Shown here in pieces: positions 44,430 to 54,790 of a stretch of 64,000 bases of DNA. The position numbers were made by a program, and so were the translations under genes. The notes beneath the pieces are model-generated. The model saw nothing but the letters and a program-made list of their open reading frames with translations. It was not told where the DNA came from and made no database searches. This stretch comes from Limnephilus marmoratus (lineage: Eukaryota > Arthropoda > Insecta > Trichoptera > Limnephilidae): assembly GCA_917880885.1 (NCBI GenBank), contig OU862913.1, positions 6,820,001 through 6,884,000 of the forward strand. Reading direction: 5' to 3'. Position 1 is the stretch's first letter, and every line of letters begins with the position of its first letter.

Positions 44430-45587
44430 ACTTTTACGCAAGGGGCTGCTAGTTCTGCAAAACTTTATGATGAGATTGAAGGAACGAGGAGTGATCGTTT
44501 TTGTTTAAGGTGTTTAAATTGACAAAAGGAATAAAGTCAAACATAACCAACAAAAAGTGACAGGAAGCATTCGGAGTAAATTTATCCATAGATACTACAG
44601 AAAAGAAAATATCTTCCTAGTCTATGATTACATCAGTCAGTGATGCCATTTTGTATCTATAAATTAGGAACCTACTTATGTTAATTTTTTATTTGTCATG
44701 AATATATATTACGAACAAGTAGGAAACGAAATTGACATCTAATTTTATATCGTTTTTACAGATATTTAAAAAAAAAAAAAAATTATAAAATTAACAAGAG
44801 CTTTATTTTGCTCATTGCACAACTGAAAACTCTCATCATTGAAAAAAAAAGAATGTAGGTAGCATAATTTTGTAAGTATATTATGGATAGAAGCTTAAAC
44901 GAATGTTTTTGATTTTATGGATTCTTTCGTAATCCTCTAACTAGCTAGGGCTTATAACAATACCCTTCATGTTTCTAGCTGACTAATACTGCGGCTCATT
45001 TGGCCTTATTACTATTACCATCATCTGATGGTTGTATTTAATTGGCTGAGTTTACGTTACATTATTGTGCATTATGAGGAAAAGTTCTTAACTGGATAAA
45101 AAACCTCATAAAATGTTTTTGATTGTCAATGTTATAAGGTAACAGCGAATTTGTATTGGAATCAACCAGTGTTACCGCGGCTGATGACGTATTTTATTCG
45201 ACAACCATTTAACTAAGTCTGTTACTCTGCAGTATCGCCAGAAAGTTGGATAGGGAATGCATATTTGTAATGATTTTTTCCTACTTTCTTCGACTCCAAA
45301 CCTTTTTTCATCTCTTTCTCTGTGTGCTTGTCAATTCTCACAACTTTATGCTTACTACCCATTCAGTTTGTTGAACAAAGAAAACATTGAAGTTGATCTA
45401 ATTAAGGGTACCCGGAAAATTTTAGAAGCCATGTACATAGTGAACCGATTCACAGTGATCCACATTACTTTGGTTCAGTGTGAACCACGATGCCATATGA
45501 TATTAATAAGACAAAATTTTTAAAACCTATTACATTTTGAAACTTCTTAATGAAAGGTAACAATTAAAACTAATTAGGTACTTAATA
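44430..45587. other. Divergent intergenic region
   Basis: No gene seen. It lies between the orphan acidic exons (minus) and ZNF gene 2 (plus), mirroring 16715-19890. Confidence 0.4.
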
Positions 45588-46022
45588 AAGCCTCGATGAC
45601 ACACGGCGAGTTACAAGTTACTATCTACTAAGTTTTAAAAGCGGGTAAATCGGCGAGTGAGTTTATTATGATGACACACAAAACTGTCCACTCGCTCAGA
45701 AGCGTAGGAAACTGAGATCGCTTTTAGCGCCAGTAACAAGAATAACGACGCCTGCGTGAACTAATTCTTCAGATTTTTGACAGTCGAAATCAGCTGTTTA
45801 TCGGAAGCCATGTTGGAAACGTAAATAAACCAATCACGAGCAAGCGGAGCAAGCGTGTAGGCGAGTAAAATTGACGACCTTTCAACTTTTTTTCGTAGAT
45901 TGTCAACAATCTGCTAGTTGCTGCTACTTAGCAAGGGACACGATGACACTGGGCGAGTATACTAACAGATAGTGAATTTCCCAGACAGTAGCGTGTAAAC
46001 TAGCCGTGTGTCATCGAGGCTT
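45588..46022. mobile_element. 435-bp MITE with AAGCCTCGATGACACACGGC ends
   Basis: Perfect 20-bp inverted repeats AAGCCTCGATGACACACGGC at both ends, with TTAATA/TTAAGG-like borders. Subterminal GATGACAC words recur at 45669 and 45941. There is no coding capacity. Superfamily not determined. Confidence 0.85.
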
Positions 46023-46479
46023 AAGGAAGCTTTCATCATTCTCGCTTTGGCGACGACATCATTTAGTAATTAACAAAAACAATAACGTGAAAATTATGCT
46101 GTGGTTTGCAAAAATCAGATATGAGCTCCTAAAACGACTTCTCGCCATTGTACACTACATCACCGACACACTAAAAGGTATTAGCCGGAAATGATTTCTT
46201 AATGCTGCCGCTTATTTTGTACTGATGAGCGCCAACTGGAATAATCTGCTGGCAATCTTTTTTGTGTGAAAGTTGGTTGTGGTGGTACCTCTTTTGATTA
46301 ACTATCTACAGTTGTCCATTATCTATGGTAAACTCCGTTTGACGGCTGTGGGTTAAAATGTGCGTTGCTCACAGTTCATTCTATGTATTAATATCGCATT
46401 TACTTGCTATTTGCATGTTTTTAATTATTGCGATGTCAGTAAGATGTTGAATTAACCTTTTACGGGAATATAAACTCAA

Positions 46480-46800
46480 CTACTTCCGATATTAGGTTAT
46501 GTTCCTCGTCATTGAAACACATTGACATTGAAACTTTGCGCTTCGCTTTGTACGTGAGTAGATTTATGTTTTACTCAACTCGTTTGTTAACTTAAGGAAT
46601 CTCTAACTTACTTATAGAACTTTGTGAATACTGAACGTTGTACCGGCACGTTGTTTTCTACATATACTTTGGTGTTTGAGTTTTTGGGTTATGATCATCT
46701 TTTATTACTTATTTATACAAATGTTTAAACAATTGATTTTTTTATTACACTAATCGAATTTTATACCGATAATTACTTTTAAATTTAGAAGTGATAATGG
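46480..46800 (+). promoter_or_regulatory. Conserved upstream block of ZNF gene 2
   Basis: Inverted counterpart of about 18340-18690. It contains GGTTATGTTCCTCGTCATTG and GCGCTTCGCTTTGTACGTGA; the GTGAGT here could be the donor of a non-coding first exon. No TATA box is obvious. Confidence 0.4.
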
Positions 46801-46868
46801 TAGGTAAGTATTTATATATAACACGAGCGCGAGTCCGAATGAGAAAGTAGTGATGAAGTAATTTACTT

Positions 46869-47223
46869 GGTAAATTTTGGATCGAAGTGTCCATGGCTAT
46901 TACGAATAATTTTTAGAAAAAACTTTAGATTCGCCTTAATCACTATAAAAGGAAACTTTTTGCATCACGGGCGGCGGAAAATAATGCGTTTTAATTTTCA
47001 GTTGCGTAAAATTAAATTTCACTTCGCGAACCGATACGGCGACAATCCGGCGACCATTCCGTCGCTGTTATGTTGGTATCCTTACGCAATTGAATATTAA
47101 AATGCATAATTTTTCACCGCCCGTGATGCAAAAAGTTTCCTTTTATAGTGATTAAGGCGAATCTAAAGTTTTTTTCTAAAAATTATTCGTAATAACCATG
47201 GACACTTCGATCCAAAAATTACC
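46869..47223. mobile_element. 355-bp foldback element
   Basis: The left arm (from 46869, GGATCGAAGTGTCCATGG) and right arm (to 47223) are inverted copies of about 120 bases, including AAGGAAACTTTTTGCATCAC. One arm plus centre, but not the other arm, is present at the paralogous position 17985-18190. Confidence 0.75.
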
Positions 47224-47556
47224 GATTTTTAATATAAATTTTCGTACGTTTTTGTATTGTTTGGTTATTATGTGTAGGTCTAATCACTCTTTAAAGTGTT
47301 GCCACCCCAGATTGGATACATTTCAACGATAAACAAAACTCGGATAAACGATTATATCGACTACAGCGTCCTCTCCGCAAGACGAAGGTTCCGAGTTCGA
47401 AAATCGGTCGCAAACTTTGGCTCTTTTACAATATAAACCTGCCTACTTATTTCACTTCTCATTTTAGTTTTAGTTATGTAATGAAATACTGTAACTTATT
47501 TGTTAGTTACTTTTCAGAGTTTTCCATTGTTAGTTGATCGCTCTCACAGCGGTGTC

Positions 47557-47713
47557 ATGGACCTTCCAAACCCGGAGAGTGTCACCGTCAAGATAGAGCC
47601 AGGGACTGGGGAAGAAGGCGGAGGTGAAATGCCGGATACAGAAGTTGAGGTAGACCTGCCCCACATGAAGAAGGAATGTTTCGAACATTCCATGAGAATT
47701 GATCAGACGGCTG
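47557..47713 (+). CDS. ZNF gene 2, exon 1: start codon and acidic module
   Basis: 157 bases, ATG at 47557, phase-1 donor (ACGGCTG|GTAAGG). It encodes MDLPNPESVTVKIEPGTGEE, then PDTEVEVDLPHMKKECFEH and SMRIDQTAG. VKIE and MKKE are the two psi-K-x-E sites. An acceptor TTACTTTTCAG lies about 40 bases upstream, so a 5' UTR exon is expected. It is nearly identical to 16714-16558 on the opposite strand, as are about 150 bases upstream of it. It opens the best-preserved gene in the window. Confidence 0.82.
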
Positions 47714-48430
47714 GTAAGGAAAATTACTGTTATCAATCTGTTCTAATTTTCTAGGATATCTTGGACACCTATTTTCATAAAGTTATTGTTACAATAAAGG
47801 CAAGTGATTAACCTAGCAAGACGATTAAATTATTGATGTGCAACAAATTGAATTTGCTTACGGTTCTAAAGCTAAAGCAATCATTTTGTATTGCTCTATT
47901 AACCGACCTCTACATACATATTTATAATTAAGCATTGAAGATATTATTAACAAAATCAAAAAAAGATTCGGTCGCATTTAGTAATATTGTCTTTAATGAT
48001 TATATTTTGCAATTTTGAGGTTTTACTTATTATGTTATTCTACTTTAAAAGTACTGAATACACGTTAAAATATGTTGATTTAGATACAGTTTAAAGGGGC
48101 GTGTACAACGCGATCGTGAACATGTTGATTTGAGCCCACAATAGCTTATCATGCCTCAAATATAATTTTATAAATTGTAGATAGTTTATTGTTACCATAA
48201 TAATACGAAAGTATTAAGAAAATATTTTGAAAAATGTAAACAGTGTTTATTAGATATACGTATGCAACGATAATTAGTTTTAAATTACAGCATATTAAGA
48301 AAACACACATAATGAGACTTTCAAAACATAATTTAATTATTTGTTTACTTATATGTTTATTAGAGTCAATTTCCCAAAAAGGGGACAATACAAGCGTCCC
48401 TTTGAGAGTATCTTTTTTTTCGGATTTCAG
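47714..48430 (+). other. Intron 1 of ZNF gene 2
   Basis: 717 bases, donor GTAAGG, acceptor TTTCGGATTTCAG after a T-rich tract. AT-rich with no other recognised feature. Confidence 0.65.
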
Positions 48431-48595
48431 GTGAAATTAGTTCGGTGGAGAATACTTATCTACAGGAAAACATCATCAAAGCAGAGACAAAAGAAAAAAA
48501 AGAGAGTGCAATTTCATATTCAAAAATTGACATCGAACTCCCAGACATTAAAAAGGAATGCTTGGAGCACTCAGACAGAATTCCCAAAACGGAGG
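48431..48595 (+). CDS. ZNF gene 2, exon 2: second acidic module
   Basis: 165 bases, phase 1-1. It encodes GEISSVENTYLQENIIKAET, then YSKIDIELPDIKKECLEH and SDRIPKTEG. Sites IKAE and IKKE are kept although the EPG after the first is lost. Spliced from exon 1 it reads QTAG-GEIS and into exon 3 KTEG-AALI, both in frame. The repeat of the module within one protein mirrors gene 1, so duplication of this symmetric exon predates the split of the two genes. Confidence 0.82.
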
Positions 48596-48824
48596 GTAAA
48601 AACCATATTTTTTTAATATTATTTTTATTATTTTATTTTTCCCTTACCTAATAAGCGTGAATGCTGAAATAAAGAGTAATAAAAAGACTGTAAAGTTTAT
48701 ATGGATTAGATAATAATACTTCAATCTTTATAATACACATGTTTACTACCTTCACCCAAGCAGTAGTTCTGTACAACCTTCAGCCCATATAGAATTATAG
48801 TTTTAATATTGTTTTCTCTTCTAG

Positions 48825-49651
48825 GTGCAGCATTGATAGTCACAAAAATCCTCTCATTTCAACAAAAACGTGACGGAAAGATATCTAATAATTCAAAATA
48901 TTTGCCTTGTTCTCAAAGTGACAGAAAGCTTAGTTCAGAGGCTAATCTAAGTGTTCATTTATTCACACATACTAAAGAAAAATCTTTCTCGTGCTCTCAC
49001 TGTATCTATTCATGTTCACAAAAGTCACACTTAATTAGACACGTTCGTACTCATACTAAAGAAAAACCGTTCTCATGCCCTTACTGTAACTATTCATGTT
49101 CACAGAAGTCAGACTTAATTAGACACGTTCGTACTCATACGACAGAAAAACCTTTCTTATGCTCTTTCTGTAATTATTCATGTTCGCGAAAATCCACCTT
49201 AATTTCACACGTTCGTACTCATACTAAAGAAAAACCTTTTTCATGCTCTTACTGCAACTATTCATGTTCACAGAAATACACATTAATTACACACGTTCGT
49301 ACTCATACTAAAGAAAAACCTTTTTCATGCTCGTACTGTAACTATTCATGTTCAACGAAAACACACTTGACAGCACACGAGCGCACTCATACTAAAGAAA
49401 AACCTTTCTCATGCTCTTACTGTAACTATTCATGTTCAGAAAAGTCATATTTGAATAAACACGTTAGAACTCATACTAAAGAAAAACCTTTCTCTTGCTC
49501 TTTCTGTAACTATTTATGTTCACAGAATTCACACCTAATTAGACACGTTCGTACTCATACTAAAGAAAAAGCTTTCTCATGCTCGTACTGTAACTATTCA
49601 TATTCACGGAAGTCATCCTTAAATAAACACATTCGCACTCATACTAAATAA
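48825..49651 (+). CDS. ZNF gene 2, exon 3: nine-unit C2H2 array
   Basis: Acceptor TTTTCTCTTCTAG, phase 1, stop TAA at 49649. With exons 1 and 2 the product is 382 residues. After a linker of about 45 residues and one degenerate finger come eight good fingers. Their linkers read TKEKPF, not the usual TGEKPF. The scaffold C-S-x-C-N-Y-S-C-S-x-K-x-x-L-x-x-H-V-R-T-H is almost constant. The base-contact positions -1, 2, 3, 6 vary: QSHR, QSDR, RSTS, QYTT, TTHA, ESYK, QSHR, RSSK. The family predicts a nuclear DNA-binding regulator; no name can be given. Further decayed fingers follow the stop. Confidence 0.88.
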
Positions 49652-49867
49652 GAACCGTTCTTATGCTCCTACTGGAACTAGTCATGTTCACAGAAACCAT
49701 CCTTAATTTCACACATTTGCATTTATACCAAAGAAAACCGTTCTCATGCTCTTAATGTAAATATGTATTCATGTTATTAGTTCATGTTAATAATTAAGTC
49801 ATCATTATAGTAATCCATTCACACTCACACAAAAGAAAAACGGATTATGCTCTTATTGTAACTATTT
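49652..49867 (+). pseudogene. Decayed finger tail of ZNF gene 2
   Basis: After the TAA the plus strand still reads finger phrases (EPFLCSYWN, SCSQKPSLISHIC, then a third unit LCSYCNY) with stops and shifts. It ends abruptly at a T-run where a minus-strand LINE begins. The array was therefore at least two to three fingers longer, and the LINE inserted in the tail. Confidence 0.75.
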
Positions 49868-51435
49868 TTTTTTCTTTTTTTTTCTTTTTATTGATGAAAC
49901 AAACAGTCATACAGAAAAATAATTATAACAATAAAATTCATACGTTGTAGAGTGTAGACCAATTAAGTTCCAATAATCTTAAATATTGGTTTAGTATTTT
50001 TACCTACTCAACTCATTAAATGACAAAGAAAAAAAAATGTAAACATAATAAAGAAAAACATAAAAAAGAACATAAAACATAATAAAGAAAAACGTAAAAT
50101 TATTAACAAACATGGTTATACTATTTACTATAGTTGATAATAATATAATTTTCACAAAAAAGAGAAAAAAAAAGTATTTAATTTATTAATTTATTAAGCT
50201 GCATTTTATATTATTTCAAGTCATGGTTGAAAATGTCTTCATCTCGTAAGGCATTGTAAGTTTCACAGATGCGTGCTATTACAGAGTTTTGCGCGTATTT
50301 AGATTTACTGTGTGGTATTCTAAATAAGTCGTTCGATCTGGTGTTATGTTTGGGGCAACGAAATGCAATATTTTCTAACAGATATGATGAATCAACAAGG
50401 CAGTTCACGATTTTGTGTAAGAATAATGCATCAGAGATTTTTCTGCGTTTATATAAAGCGATAGGGTCAAATCGATGATCACTAAAACGATAGGATAGGT
50501 GTTTTATAAATTTGTTCTGGATATTTTCAATGTGATTAATATATGTTTGATATTGAGGATTCCAAATTACTGAGGCGAACTCGAGTTGTGAACGTTCATA
50601 TGACATATATAACAGAATTAGGGTGTGTGCTATTGTAAAAGGCTTTGTAATGCGAATAATGAAACCCAATTGCTTATAAGCTTTTTCTAGAATATTTTCA
50701 ATATGATCCCTAAATAACATTTTAGAATCTAGTATTACTCCAAGATCTCTTATTGTTTTTACTCGTTGTAGAGGTACATGGTTTAATTTGTAAATGTAAT
50801 TAATTGGATTTTTTTTCGTGTAAAAGTAATAACATTACATTTATCTATATTTAGATATAATTGATTGTTTTCGCAATATTCCTCTTTGCTAACGTCTTCT
50901 TGTAATTGGTTGCAGTCATCTATGGAGCTAATACATTTATATAATTTCATGTCATCGGCGTAAAAAAGGAAACAAGAATGGTTTATACCAATGTTCATAT
51001 CGTTTATATATAAAATAAACAATAGAAGCCCTTTACAATTAGAGACCCTTGCGGTACCCCTGAGGGAATAGTTATAATTTGTGACATGTAACCTTTTAAA
51101 GCAACAGCTTGACTTCTATTTTTAACATATGAAGAGAACCATCTAAGAAGATCTCCACATATTCCAATCTTCGAGAGATTGTTTAACAGTATGTCGTGAT
51201 TTATTTTGTCGAAAGCCTTAGAAAAATCTGTGTAAATGGAATCAACCTGTTTCCTATTATCCATAGAGTTAAGAAAAAAATCAGTAAACTGTCTTAGGTT
51301 CGATTCAACAGATCTGCCTTGAAAACAAACATGTTGATGGGGGCTAATAATAGTATTTTTGCATGTGTTAAAAAGTTGATTACACACGATGTTTTCCAAG
51401 ATTTTACTAAAGATACATAGCTTAGAGATAGGTCA
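49868..51435 (-). mobile_element. LINE-C: Jockey-like LINE, RT and C-terminal region
   Basis: On the minus strand from 51435: PISKLCIFSKILENIV, IYTDFSKAFDKINHDILL, IPSGVPQGSL, a frameshift, then LYINDMNIGINHSCFLFYADD (catalytic box), then HIENILEKAYKQLGFIIRI, FASVIWNPQYQ, RRKISDALFLHKIVN and LFRIPHSKSKYAQNSV. The 3' end is an A-rich tail at 49868. 5'-truncated and frameshifted. This is the best copy of the LINE-C group also seen at 20055, 40858 and 51870. Confidence 0.88.
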
Positions 51436-51869
51436 TAATTTTTTTTTCATTAAATCTACTTACATTTCAAAACTAATTTTTACATAATTTCTAAATACAG
51501 TAAGATGCAAAAATACGATACAAAAAAAGTAAAGTAATAAGTAAATTAAAAAATTACCTTAAACTGCTATGAGAGTCCCAAATATGTTAACTTTATATCT
51601 TAAAGTTTGCTATTTTATAAATCGTCCATTCCTTCTTTTTCTCTCATTTCTTAGTTTTTATATCTCTAAGTCTACTATTCTATAAATCTTGCGTTCTTTC
51701 TTTCATATCCTTTACTTACTTATTACAATATTGTTTGTTTCTAACTTACATGATTCTTTCATATATAATGATTTTTTAATTATTATTATGATTTTTTAAA
51801 CTCTTTATGGTTTTTATTTTTAAATTTAAAAATGATTTTTTTAACCTACTTATTATTTTATTTATTTAT
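51436..51869. other. No gene seen
   Basis: T-rich sequence, possibly untranslated LINE sequence. Nothing identifiable. Confidence 0.35.
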
Positions 51870-52380
51870 TTTATTTTTTATTTTATTTATTAACAGAAAC
51901 AAACAGTACAAAAGATAATTTGTTTAAAAAATTACAATTTATAAGTATATTACATGGTAGGTACCTATTATGTGTTTCATTGTAGTGTCTTATTTATGGT
52001 ATGCGTATAAAGTAATTACCGGGTGATGTATGTAGTTGGAAGGTGTGTGTGTGAGTGTGTGAGTATGTGTGTATGTATGTGTGCGCATTGAACAAATTAT
52101 AATATTCGCAAGATGCTCTTTTAAATTTGGGCAGTGAATCAGAGAAAATGTCGATGTTGGAATTTAGACCAATAATATTGAACTTATGAAGAGCACGATT
52201 GATTGGTGAATTAGATGCTGCATTTGTCTTGTAATTAAGCGTGTGGAATAGTTCTGTATGACGTGTACGTCTTAAGGGTATATTAAAATTAACTAGGGAA
52301 AGAAGTTCGGTACAGTCAATGTTATTATTTAAAATTTTGTGTATAAATGTCAAATCAGCTATTGTTAACGATAGCCGTCA
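51870..52380 (-). mobile_element. LINE C-terminal fragment
   Basis: The minus-strand ORF at 52353 encodes LLSLVNFNIPLRRTRHTELF, NAASNSPINRALHKFN and DIFSDSLPKFK, the Jockey-type C-terminus, followed by a 3' UTR with a (GT)n-rich tract (52041-52086) and A-rich end near 51890. Heavily 5'-truncated. Confidence 0.75.
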
Positions 52381-52599
52381 TTACTAACTTACACGATCTT
52401 TTAATTTACTAATTGAGCTAGAACTCCCTCACCAAACACAAGAGCATTGTCTCTTTATGGTTAGGAAAGGCAATTTTTTATTTCTATGTTAAAACCTTAT
52501 GTAACTATGTAACTGATGTAACTTTATATGTATTTTTAATCAGCTTTGCCAATAAAAAAAATAAAAAAGTACTCGTAATGTAAAAGTTAGAAAAAAGTT
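52381..52599 (+). other. Probable LINE/retroposon 3' tail
   Basis: Plus-strand TGCCAATAAAAAAAATAAAA at about 52550 looks like the adenylated end of another truncated element. No coding part remains. Confidence 0.35.
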
Positions 52600-52935
52600 G
52601 ATATTTATATAAGTATTTATAAAACAAAAATAGGTAATGGGAACCCACTAAGGCACTGCGAGTGCAAGGGATAAGTAAACAAAAATGCTAAGTTAATTCA
52701 ATAAGAAGTACAATGTTTAGGAATATAGGTATCTATGAAAATATTTTAGTAAAAAGTGAAACAAAATAGTTTGGTGATTTTCGTTATAGTTTCAAGAAAT
52801 GAAATAAGGTAATTCTTGATGTAACTGTAGAATTATTTTGAAAAGTGAAGCATGAAGGTTTACATAGAGTTTATTGGAAAAGCGTTCGTATTATTCAACA
52901 TCTGCATGTATTCAGCTATAATTTTAATTATTTTT
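52600..52935 (-). mobile_element. LINE-A 3' end, inverted copy, part 1
   Basis: Inverted match to 4060-4330 (ORF end plus 3' UTR of LINE-A): GGTTTACATAGAGTTTATT, AGTGCCTTCGTGGGTTCCCA-like and GTAACTGTAGAATT-like phrases. The ORF side is cut near 52935 and resumes at 55503. Confidence 0.7.
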
Positions 52936-53464
52936 TTTTAATGTAGCTATTACTTTGTGGTTAGGGAGCGTTCAAGTATTACGTAACGCAATTTTTGAAG
53001 ATTTTTGACCCCCCCTCCCCCCCATGTAACGCGCCGTAACGTTTTCCTGTTCAACCCCCCCCCCCCCCCCCCCCCTAAGCGTTACGTAACACCCAAGTAA
53101 CAATTTTTACCCGAAAGTCACAATTAAATTGCGCAACGTACTGAAATGTCGCTTAAATACCCTTTTTCTTAATTTTATCTCGTTTGCGTCAATAAATAAA
53201 ACAAGAGATTTCTAACTCGCGGTACATTATATACATTATATACATTTTATATATCCATATTGTCATTTTGATAAAAATTGAGAATATTATTATTTTTATC
53301 GGCCTTGTATTCCTTCCAGATCTCCACAATTTAACACTGTCTGACCTAGAATAAACCTACATGGTTTTACAACACATACTTTCTTTTACATAAGCTTTAG
53401 TGAGAAGGCCCTGAGGACAGTAATTTCCCTAAATTTTCCCTGTGGAGCAACATTTTACTCTACT

Positions 53465-54790
53465 ATGATTCACAAGCTGACTCATAGTGGAGTTAAACCT
53501 TTTCCACGCCCCGAATGCAGTTATGCAAGTTCTCAAAGGGAAGATTTAAAAATCAACAGTATGATTCACAGAAGAAAAAAACCATTTTCATGTCCTGACT
53601 GTAACTATTCGTGTCCTTTAAAGAGATATCTAAGAAGTCACTTGCTGACTCACGGTGTAGAAAAACCGTTTTCATGTTCCGACTGCAACTATTCATGTAC
53701 TACGAAGAGAAATCTAAAAATTACCCATGTTTACCCACAGTGGAGAAAAATCCATTTCATGTCCTGACTGCAATTATTCTACTTCTCCAAAAAAAAATAA
53801 CGAAAACGGCACTTGCTAACTCACAGTGACGAAAAACCTTTTTCTTCTCCCGATTGCGAATATTCATGCGCTACACAACGGTATCCAAAAGTTCACGTGT
53901 TGAACCATACTGGACAAAAACCTTTTTCATGTCCCGACTGCAATTATTCACGTAGTGCAAAGGAACTTCTTAGAAATCATTTGCTTACTCAAAGTGATAC
54001 AAAACCTTTTACATGTTTCTACTGCACTATTCATGTTCTACAAAGAGTCACCAAAAATCACATGTTAACGCACAGTGGACAAAAACCATTTTCCTGTCCA
54101 GAATGCAGTTATACAAGTTCTCAAAAGGACAATTTATAAATCCACCGTGCGATTTACAGAAGAGAAAACCTTTTACATGTCCTGACTGCAACTACTTGTG
54201 TTCTTAGAAGGGATATCCAAGAATTCTTTTGCTGACTATACTCATTGTGGAGAAAAGCTTTTTTTTTTTTTCATGTTCCGACTGTAATTATTCAGAGAAA
54301 TAAAAAAAAATCACATGTTTACTCACAGTGGTGAAAAACCCATTTCATGCCCTGACTGCAACTATTCTTCTTCTCGAAAAAAAAACTAAAACGGCACTTG
54401 CTAATTCACAGTGATGAAAAACCATTTACTTGTCCCGAGTGCGACTATTCAGGCGCTACAAAACAGAACCTAAAAATTCACATGTTTACCCACGCTGGAT
54501 TAAAACCTTTATCGTGTCCCGACTGCAATAATTCAAAGGAAATTCTTAGAAATCATTTGCTAACTCACAGTGCTACAAAACCACTTACATGTTTCTACTG
54601 CAACTATTCGTGTTCTACAAAGAGGCATGAAAAATTACATGTTTACCTTCAGCAGACAAAACTATTTTTTGTCCCAGTGTGGTTTTTCAAGTTCTCGAAA
54701 GGGAGATTAATAAGTCCACATAACGATTCAAAGTGAAGAAAACCTTTTTCATGTTCTGAGTGTAACTATGCATGTACTACGAAACCTAGC
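53465..54790 (+). pseudogene. Decayed C2H2 array inside the TIR element
   Basis: About 13-14 finger units on the plus strand, broken into several frames: CSDCNYSCTTKRNLK, CPDCNYSCPLKRYLRSHLLTH, CPDCNYSRSAKELLRNHLLTQ, CPECSYTSSQKDNL, CPECDYSGATKQNLKIHMFTH and others. Linkers are of HSxxKPF type, closer to the array at 59.7 kb (CPDCDYSCS) than to genes 1 and 2. Stops and frameshifts occur in most units, so it cannot encode one protein. No acidic exon accompanies it. Confidence 0.85.
53575..54750 (+). repeat. ~590-bp duplication of a finger block
   Basis: The blocks from about 53575 and 54165 align in order: CCTGACTG.AACTA.T.GTGT, GATATC.AAGAA, TTCATGTTCCGACTG, CTTCTC.AAAAAAAA.AA then CGGCACTTGCTAA.TCACAG, AGTG.GA.TATTCA.GCGCTAC, AGAAATCATTTGCT.ACTCA and ACATGTTTCTACTGCA. 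It is a tandem duplication of about six fingers. Confidence 0.75.

Noticed and set aside
47380..47410. tRNA gene suggested by a GAGTTCGAAAATC box-B-like word
   Set aside because: No matching acceptor stem or box A could be found around it.
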